From DATHSN01 sp035464115 (GTDB lineage Bacteria; Actinomycetota; Acidimicrobiia; Acidimicrobiales; SKKL01): 13,333 nucleotides of DNA. Below are positions 1-4,524 of the stretch, piece after piece (position 1 is the first letter of the stretch; every line of letters starts with the position of its first letter). The notes below the pieces were generated by a model that saw only the letters and a program-made list of their open reading frames with translations, was not told the DNA's origin and searched no databases. Position numbers and translations under genes: made by a program. Where the stretch lies: positions 1 through 13,333 of the forward strand of contig DATHSN010000022.1 in the NCBI GenBank assembly GCA_035464115.1, given 5' to 3'.

Positions 1-196
1 CCCACCCCAACCGGCGAACCCACGGTGCGCCCCGCGCACCCACGATTCGCCAGTTCGGCGGCGGGACCGCACCCACCCCAACCGGCGAACCCACGGTGCG
101 CCCCGCGCACCCACGATTCGCCAGTTCGGCGGCGGGACCGCACCCACCCGAACCGGCGAACCCTCGGTGCGCCTGGCGCACCCTCGGTTCGCCAGT
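1..196 (-). repeat. Tandem 71-bp hairpin repeat, three units
   Basis: Three units with an exact 71-bp period lie just past the 3' end of the enoyl-CoA hydratase-like gene. The 39-base cores are at 13-51, 84-122 and 155-193, separated by 32-base linkers. Units 1 and 2 are identical over 71 bases apart from the edge; unit 3, nearest the gene, has diverged. Read on the minus strand (gene sense), each core is an imperfect hairpin: outer arm GGCGAAYC pairs with GGTTCGCC (one G-U pair in units 1-2), inner arm GTGCGC pairs with GCGCAC, the apical loop is 3 bases, and a 4x4 internal loop separates the arms. The array may continue beyond the left edge. It could act as a transcription end or an mRNA 3'-stabilising element, or be a REP-like mobile repeat; the sequence alone does not decide. 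No separate gene is seen in 1-209. Confidence 0.85.
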
Positions 197-209
197 TCGA
201 GAAGCGGGG

Positions 210-983
210 CTAGCGGTGGCGCCACTCCGGGTGGCGCTTCTCCACGAAGCTGGCCATGCCCTCCTGGGCGTCGTGGGTCTGGCTGGCCGCCGCCATCACC
301 TCGACCGCATAGGCGTAGGCCTGGGCCTGGTCCATGCCGATCTGGGTGTGGAACGCCCGCTTGCCCATCCCCGTCGACACCGCCGACCCGCGCGTGGCGC
401 GAGCCACCAGGTCGTCGACGGCGGCGTCGAGCTGGTCGTCGGGCACCACCCGGTTGACCAGGCCCCACTCGAGCGCGGTGGGCGCGTCGATGTCGTCGCC
501 GGTGAGCGCCAGCTCGAGAGCGTGCTTGCGGCTGATGGTGCGCCCGATGGCCACCATCGGCGTGGTGCAGAACCACCCGCCCTTGCCGCCGGGGGCGGCG
601 AAGCGGGCCGACTCGGCGGCGACCGCCAGGTCGGCGGTGGCCACCAGCTGGCAGCCCGCAGCGGTGGCGATGGCGTGCACCCGCGCCACGACCACCTGGG
701 GGATGCGCTGCATGGTGTCCATCACGTCGGTGCAGGTCCAGAGCAGCTCGCGCATGGCCACCAGGTCGGCGCCGGCCATGTCGGCGAAGTCGTGACCGGC
801 CGAGAACGCCGGCCCGTTGCCGGCGAGGACCACCGCGCGGGCATCGGACTCCCCGACCTCGCGGAAGGCCCGCAACAGCTCGCGCAGGTGCGCCAGCGAC
901 AAGGCGTTGCGGCGCTGCGGGCGGTTCATGGTGACCCTGGTCACCTCGCCCGTGCGCTCGACGATGATGTGCTCGTAGGCCAT
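210..983 (-). CDS. Enoyl-CoA hydratase/isomerase family protein, ECHDC3-like
   Basis: This 257-residue protein has the length and layout of a single-domain crotonase. The CoA-binding and oxyanion-hole segments are seen at residues 59-66 (AFSAGHDF) and 102-113 (VHAIATAAGCQL). A segment at 133-150 (GKGGWFCTTP onward) and the following RKHALELALTGD are typical of the ECHDC3-like branch rather than classical enoyl-CoA hydratase. The two catalytic glutamates of classical hydratases are not where expected: the usual PE after the FGQ-type segment is PG here (residues 131-132), and no Glu replaces the second. Hydratase activity is therefore doubtful; an isomerase, hydrolase or non-catalytic role in acyl-CoA metabolism is possible. 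The ATG start is supported by AGAGGGG six bases upstream. The gene is divergent from bioY across 62 bp, and its 3' end runs into the 71-bp repeat array. Confidence 0.88.
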   Translation of the reverse strand: MAYEHIIVERTGEVTRVTMNRPQRRNALSLAHLRELLRAFREVGESDARAVVLAGNGPAFSAGHDFADMAGADLVAMRELLWTCTDVMDTMQRIPQVVVARVHAIATAAGCQLVATADLAVAAESARFAAPGGKGGWFCTTPMVAIGRTISRKHALELALTGDDIDAPTALEWGLVNRVVPDDQLDAAVDDLVARATRGSAVSTGMGKRAFHTQIGMDQAQAYAYAVEVMAAASQTHDAQEGMASFVEKRHPEWRHR

Positions 984-1033
984 CCGGTGCCCCTCTGTCG
1001 CTCGTGTACGTTGCGGCCGACCGACGCCCCACC

Positions 1034-1038
1034 GGAGG
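1034..1038 (+). promoter_or_regulatory. Ribosome binding site fixing the bioY start
   Basis: GGAGG lies seven bases before the GTG at 1046. It favours this start over the in-frame ATG at 1004, which has no such site and would add 14 residues with no counterpart in BioY proteins. Confidence 0.7.
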
Positions 1039-1045
1039 ACCCCCC

Positions 1046-1630
1046 GTGCTCGCCACCGCCCCCGTCGTGACGCTCGCCGATCTCCTGCCGCGCACCAGGG
1101 TACGCACCACCGCCCTGGTGGTCGCCGCTGCCGCCCTCACCGCGCTGGCGGCGCAGATCTCGGTGCCCGTCCCCGGCACCCCGGTGCCCGTCACCCTGCA
1201 GACGTTCGCCGTGCTGCTCACCGGCGCGGCGCTCGGCGCTCGCCGTGGCGCCGCCGCCCAGGCCCTCTACGTGGCGGTCGGCGTGCTGGGCATGCCCGTC
1301 TACGCCGACGGCCAGGGCGGCTGGGAGGCCGCCACCGGCGCCACCGCCGGCTACCTCGTCGGGTTCATCGTCGCCGCCGCGGTGGTCGGCACCCTCGCCG
1401 AGCGCCAGCAGGACCGCACCGTGCTCACCGCCCTGCCCGCCATGCTCTTCGGCTCGGCGGTCATCTACTCGTTCGGCGTGGCCTGGCTCACCGTGCACCT
1501 CGGTGTGAGCGCGGCCCGCGCCGTCGAGCTCGGGCTCACCCCGTTCGTCATCGGCGACGTGGCCAAGCTGGTGGTCGCCGGGCTGGCCCTGCCGGCCGCC
1601 TGGGCCCTCGTGGAGCGCACCCGCGACTGA
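1046..1630 (+). CDS. bioY: Biotin transporter substrate-binding subunit BioY
   Basis: The 194-residue integral membrane protein matches the usual length of BioY, the biotin-binding S component of energy-coupling-factor transporters. The family signature is clear: the VPVPGTPVPVTLQTFAVLL segment at about residues 35-55, then LGARRGAAAQALYVAVGVLGMPVY leading to a Gly-rich loop, followed by hydrophobic helices to the C terminus. It would bind biotin in the membrane and pass it to the ECF ATPases and T component. No bioM or bioN gene is next to it in this window, so it is either a solitary BioY using a shared ECF module or is encoded away from its partners. GTG start with GGAGG seven bases upstream. 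I see no convincing BirA-type or BioR-type operator in the 62-bp divergent region. The 3' end leads into two units of the 71-bp repeat. Confidence 0.93.
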   Translation: MLATAPVVTLADLLPRTRVRTTALVVAAAALTALAAQISVPVPGTPVPVTLQTFAVLLTGAALGARRGAAAQALYVAVGVLGMPVYADGQGGWEAATGATAGYLVGFIVAAAVVGTLAERQQDRTVLTALPAMLFGSAVIYSFGVAWLTVHLGVSAARAVELGLTPFVIGDVAKLVVAGLALPAAWALVERTRD

Positions 1631-1638
1631 CACGACGG

Positions 1639-1776
1639 GTCCCGCCGCCGAACTGGCGAATCGTGGGTGCGCGGGGCGCACCGTGGGTTCGCCGGTTGTG
1701 GGGGGTGCAGCCCCGTCATCGTTCTGGCGAATCGAGGGTGCGCGAGGCGCACCGAGGGTTCGCCGGTTCGGGGACG
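1639..1776 (+). repeat. Second copy of the 71-bp hairpin repeat, two units
   Basis: Cores at 1655-1693 and 1726-1764 are 71 bp apart, the same period as the array at 1-193, but on the opposite strand. The 16 bases before the first core (1639-1654) are identical to the linker of the first array. The linker between the two units has diverged from the first array yet keeps its 32-base length. The first core starts 24 bases after the bioY stop, in bioY sense orientation, and the pair fills the space between the convergent bioY and HEAT-repeat genes. Outer arms (GGCGAATC with GGTTCGCC, allowing one G-U) and inner arms (GTGCGC with GCGCAC) are kept in both units. Confidence 0.85.
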
Positions 1777-1798
1777 GGCCCGGCGCTGAGCCGGTCCG

Positions 1799-2407
1799 TC
1801 ACTCGGCGAGGAGGTCCTCGGCGGCCTGGCGGACCTGGCGGTCGCGGTCGTGGCGGGCGCGCTCGAGGGCGGCGTCGACCTCGGGGCCGTCGAACGCGGC
1901 CAGGGCGATGACCGCGCGGCGCCGCACCGTGGCCTTGTCGGTGGTGGCGGCGAGCACGGCCGCCAACCCGGCCTCGTCGCCGATGCTGCCCAGGGCGGCG
2001 ACCGCGGCCTCGCGGCACAGGGCGTCGTCGTGGCCGGTGGCCATCGCCGCCAGCGCCGCCACCGCGTCGGGGTCGTGGGGGTCCTGCTCGCCGAGGGCGA
2101 ACGCCGCGGTCTCGACCACCGTGAGGTCGTCGTCGTCGAGCAGCCCGACGAGGCGCACCGCGGGGGTCCCGTCGACCGGGTCGAGGGCCGGAGCCAGCTC
2201 GGCGGCCCGACGCCGCACCCCCGCGTCGGGATCGTCCAGCGCGGCCGCGACCAGGGCGGCGTCGGCGATGCCGCAGCGGTGCGCGGCGCCGAGCGCGGTG
2301 GCCCGCACGACGGGGTCGGGGTCGGCGAGCCCGGCCCGCACCACCTCGGCGTCGCCGCGGTGACCGGCCACCGCCACCGCCCGGCGCCGCTCGGCCGGGG
2401 TGGTCAT
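1799..2407 (-). CDS. HEAT-repeat domain protein
   Basis: This 202-residue protein is built almost entirely of helical HEAT/PBS-lyase-type repeats. About six are visible, with D-x-x-x-x-V-R-x-x-A-x-x-A-L cores near residues 29-41, 59-71, 91-106, 126-140, 156-170 and 187-200. There is no signal peptide or membrane segment, so it should be cytoplasmic. Such proteins are scaffolds for protein-protein contact; some in bacteria modify or assemble phycobilisomes or act as adaptors, but nothing here indicates the partner. ATG start; no good ribosome binding site, only a G-rich stretch. A 7-bp inverted repeat (2415-2421 with 2433-2439) lies in its upstream region. It is convergent with bioY and divergent from the 154-residue gene. 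Codon use fits the neighbourhood. Confidence 0.75.
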   Translation of the reverse strand: MTTPAERRRAVAVAGHRGDAEVVRAGLADPDPVVRATALGAAHRCGIADAALVAAALDDPDAGVRRRAAELAPALDPVDGTPAVRLVGLLDDDDLTVVETAAFALGEQDPHDPDAVAALAAMATGHDDALCREAAVAALGSIGDEAGLAAVLAATTDKATVRRRAVIALAAFDGPEVDAALERARHDRDRQVRQAAEDLLAE

Positions 2408-2479
2408 CGGGGCCCCGGCGCGAGCGCGGTCGGCGCCGGATCGCGGGGGTCGACATGGGCCGTGCGACCCAGGGGACCC

Positions 2480-2507
2480 TCAAGTCCGAGGGGGAGGCGT
2501 CCGATGG
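2480..2507 (+). promoter_or_regulatory. Possible sigma-28 (FliA/WhiG)-like promoter
   Basis: TCAAGTCC (2480-2487) and TCCGATGG (2500-2507) resemble the two halves of the sigma-28 consensus (TAAAGTTT and GCCGATAA), with a 12-base spacer where 11 is usual. It lies 25 bases before the GTG of the 154-residue gene and would leave a short leader holding the AAGGAG site. This is pattern matching only. Confidence 0.35.
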
Positions 2508-2519
2508 GTTGGAAACAGG

Positions 2520-2525
2520 AAGGAG
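2520..2525 (+). promoter_or_regulatory. Ribosome binding site AAGGAG
   Basis: A near-ideal AAGGAG sits seven bases before GTG 2533 and decides the start of the 154-residue protein against in-frame ATG codons at 2455 and 2542. Confidence 0.7.
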
Positions 2526-2532
2526 CCCGCCC

Positions 2533-2997
2533 GTGTCGTACATGGTCATCTATCGCACCCCTGACGGGACCCCCGGCTACCAGCAGGCCGACTCGATCTC
2601 CGAGGCCGTCGCCCAGGTGGAGCGTCTCCGCAACGACGACGGTGTCGACCAGGCCCGCATCTTCCAGATGGAGGAGGTGGCGTTCGAGTATCGCCCCTAC
2701 TTCCGGGTGGAGATCGCCGGTCCGGTCGCCGAGCCGGCCCCCGCGCCGGTCGCGCCGCCGCCCGTGGCCGACGAGGCCCCGGTGCCGTCGTGGATGTCGC
2801 CCCCGCCCGCCGAACCCGCCGAGCCCGTGGCGGACCACGTCGAGCCCGTCGACCAGGTCGACGACCCGCTCGGCCCGTCCGACGACCCCTTCGGGGGACA
2901 CCACGACGCGCCGCCGCCCCCGCCGCCGCCCGGTGGTGAGTACGACGACGAGCCGCTCGGCGCCGGGGCGCCCCGCCGGGGCCTGTTCGGCCGCTGA
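2533..2997 (+). CDS. Uncharacterised protein with acidic proline-rich tail
   Basis: I do not recognise this 154-residue protein. Residues 1-65 form a compact region (VSYMVIYRTPDGTPGYQQ, then SISEAVAQVERLRN and FRVEI) that looks like a small alpha/beta domain. From about residue 66 the protein is low complexity: Pro/Ala-rich, then strongly acidic with repeated EPV and VD pairs, a run of seven prolines, and a basic end RRGLFGR. A short basic-hydrophobic C terminus after an acidic linker could be a docking peptide, but that is inference. No signal peptide or membrane helix. GTG start chosen from AAGGAG seven bases upstream. It is divergent from the HEAT-repeat gene and ends before a perfect hairpin shared with the convergent 70-residue gene. 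Confidence 0.72.
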   Translation: MSYMVIYRTPDGTPGYQQADSISEAVAQVERLRNDDGVDQARIFQMEEVAFEYRPYFRVEIAGPVAEPAPAPVAPPPVADEAPVPSWMSPPPAEPAEPVADHVEPVDQVDDPLGPSDDPFGGHHDAPPPPPPPGGEYDDEPLGAGAPRRGLFGR

Positions 2998-3009
2998 TCC
3001 CGAGGACCC

Positions 3010-3034
3010 GGGGGCGGTGACGCGCACCGCCCCC
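3010..3034. terminator. Perfect 10-bp hairpin between convergent genes
   Basis: GGGGGCGGTG (3010-3019) and its exact complement CACCGCCCCC (3025-3034) enclose a five-base loop. It lies 12 bases after one stop codon and 2 bases beyond the other, so it can serve both convergent genes. There is no T tract, as is common for high-GC actinobacteria. Confidence 0.75.
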
Positions 3035-3036
3035 AC

Positions 3037-3249
3037 CTAGCCGACGAGCTGGTCGAGCAGCAGGAACAGCAGCAGGCCCGTCGCGCCGACCAGCGCGGTG
3101 AGGACCAGCCCGAGGATGCCGACCAGCACCGTGAGCAGGATGGCGGACAGGATGCGCCGCCACCACGGGGTGCGCACCGACGCGGCGTCGCCGAACTCGA
3201 CGTCGCCGAACACCCGCTCGGCGCGCACGTACTTGATGCGGCGCGTCAT
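3037..3249 (-). CDS. Small membrane protein, function unknown
   Basis: A 70-residue protein: residues 1-31 are polar and rich in basic and acidic residues, with a WW-RR boundary at 29-32. They are followed by a hydrophobic stretch from about 33 to 69 that is long enough for two helices joined by a tight GATG turn. It would sit in the cytoplasmic membrane with the N terminus inside by the positive-inside rule. The same frame stays open upstream as far as 4491, but the upstream part is a shadow of the protease gene on the other strand; the composition changes sharply at this ATG. A weak GGTGAG lies four bases before the start. It is divergent from the PDZ-Lon protease gene across 75 bp. I recognise no family. 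Confidence 0.6.
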   Translation of the reverse strand: MTRRIKYVRAERVFGDVEFGDAASVRTPWWRRILSAILLTVLVGILGLVLTALVGATGLLLFLLLDQLVG

Positions 3250-3312
3250 CACGCTCACCGTCGACCGTGGGGTCGGACCCGGTGGCGCGTGTGAACCGGG
3301 GGAGCGGGGTGG

Positions 3313-3318
3313 CAGGCT
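3313..3318 (+). promoter_or_regulatory. -10-like hexamer of leaderless protease gene
   Basis: CAGGCT lies six bases before ATG 3325, placing transcription start at or beside the start codon. No ribosome binding site fits in between. A possible weak -35 (GTGAAC, 3291-3296) is 16 bases upstream. Confidence 0.4.
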
Positions 3319-3324
3319 GATCCG

Positions 3325-4452
3325 ATGGACCAGATGGTACCGCCGCGGCTGGTGACGCCGGGATGGCCGACGGCGCCACCGCCGATGCGTCGTCGCCGTC
3401 TGGCGTGGGCGCTCGGTGTCGTGGTCGGCCTGCTCGTGGCCACCGCCATCGGGTCGGCGTTCGTCCGTCTGCCCTACTACGCGCTGGCGCCCGGGTCGGT
3501 GCGCGACACCAGCGGTCTCGTCTCGGTCGAGGGCACCGAGACGTTCCCACCGTCGGGCCGGGTCGACTTCACCACCGTGTCGGTCCGGGGTCGGCTCACC
3601 GTGTGGGGCGCGCTCGCCGGGTGGCTCGATCCCGCCGTCACCGTGGTGCCCGAGGAGCAGATCCTGAGCGACCGCACCCCGCAGGAGAACCGTCAGATCA
3701 ACCTGCAGCTGATGGACACGTCGAAGCAGACGGCGATCCTCGTGGCGCTCGAGGAGCTGGGCTACGACGTGCGGGCCCTCGGCACGGGGGCGATCATCGC
3801 CCAGGTCGAGGCCGACCAGCCCGCCGACGGGGTGCTCGAGGTGGGCGACACCGTCGTCGCGGTCGACGGCGAGCCGGTCGAGCTGGCGTCGGATCTCGTC
3901 GAGGCCATCAGCAGCCGCGCCCCCGGCACCGAGGTCGAGCTCACGGTGGAGCCCCACGGCGAGGACGGCACCGAGGAGCGCACGGTCGAGCTCGGGGCCC
4001 GCCCCGACGATCCCGACGCCGCGTTCCTCGGGGTGGTGCCCCAGACCCGCGACCCCGACTTCGAGTTCCCGTTCGACATCGAGATCGACACCGGGTCGGT
4101 CGGCGGCCCGTCGGCGGGGTTGGCGTTCACCCTGGCGATCCTCGACCTCCTCACGCCTGGCGAGCTCACCGGTGGTGAGCGCATCGCGGTCACCGGCACC
4201 ATCGACGCCTCCGGTGCGGTCGGCCCCGTCGGCGGGGTCGAGCAGAAGGCGGCCGCGGTGCGGCGCCAGGGCATCGAGATCTTCATCGTGCCGTCGGCGC
4301 TGTCCGAGGTCGAGCTCGACGCGGCCCGCGGTCAGGCCGGCGACGAGCTCATGATCGTCCCGGTCGACGATCTCGACGGCGCCCTCGAGGCGCTCGCCGG
4401 GTTCGGCGGCGACATCACCGCCCTGAGCGACCCGGTCGACGCCGCCGCCTGA
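3325..4452 (+). CDS. PDZ domain-containing Lon-like (S16) membrane protease
   Basis: This 375-residue protein has one N-terminal membrane anchor (about 26-46, after an RRRR cluster), a region typical of the YlbL/Rv3194c group at 47-145 (LPYYALAPGSVRDTSGLV), a PDZ domain at about 150-225, and a C-terminal Lon-type proteolytic domain. The Ser-Lys dyad is visible: Ser263 in GSVGGPSAGLAF and Lys308 in GGVEQKAAAV. The catalytic domain should face outside, where it may trim or degrade exported proteins; PDZ substrate selection is known for the family. There is no AAA ATPase domain, as usual in this group. The ATG start follows a -10-like hexamer by six bases. A hairpin at 4455-4477 follows the stop. 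From memory, mycobacterial homologues sit beside a UPF0182 gene; here one large gene intervenes. Confidence 0.92.
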   Translation: MDQMVPPRLVTPGWPTAPPPMRRRRLAWALGVVVGLLVATAIGSAFVRLPYYALAPGSVRDTSGLVSVEGTETFPPSGRVDFTTVSVRGRLTVWGALAGWLDPAVTVVPEEQILSDRTPQENRQINLQLMDTSKQTAILVALEELGYDVRALGTGAIIAQVEADQPADGVLEVGDTVVAVDGEPVELASDLVEAISSRAPGTEVELTVEPHGEDGTEERTVELGARPDDPDAAFLGVVPQTRDPDFEFPFDIEIDTGSVGGPSAGLAFTLAILDLLTPGELTGGERIAVTGTIDASGAVGPVGGVEQKAAAVRRQGIEIFIVPSALSEVELDAARGQAGDELMIVPVDDLDGALEALAGFGGDITALSDPVDAAA

Positions 4453-4454
4453 CA

Positions 4455-4477
4455 CCGCCCCGCCGTGCCGGGGGCGG
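4455..4477 (+). terminator. GC hairpin after the protease gene
   Basis: CCGCCCC (4455-4461) pairs exactly with GGGGCGG (4471-4477) around a nine-base loop, starting two bases after the protease stop codon. No T tract follows. It may separate the protease transcript from the next gene, which has its own -10-like hexamer. Confidence 0.5.
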
Positions 4478-4511
4478 CGCAGGCGTCCCACGACGCGCCG
4501 GGCATCGGTCC

Positions 4512-4517
4512 TACCAT
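4512..4517 (+). promoter_or_regulatory. -10-like hexamer of leaderless DivIVA-like gene
   Basis: TACCAT lies seven bases before ATG 4525, with no ribosome binding site between. This spacing supports 4525 over the upstream in-frame GTG at 4465, which falls inside the protease-terminator hairpin. Confidence 0.5.
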
Positions 4518-4524
4518 CGCTCCG

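Noticed and set aside
1..196. CRISPR-like geometry (39-base repeats, 32-base spacers)
   Set aside because: The linkers are nearly identical to each other rather than unique, the core varies between units, and no cas gene is present. It is a tandem 71-bp repeat.
984..1045. Riboswitch or biotin-repressor operator before bioY
   Set aside because: The 62-bp divergent region is too short for a riboswitch, and I see no convincing inverted operator.
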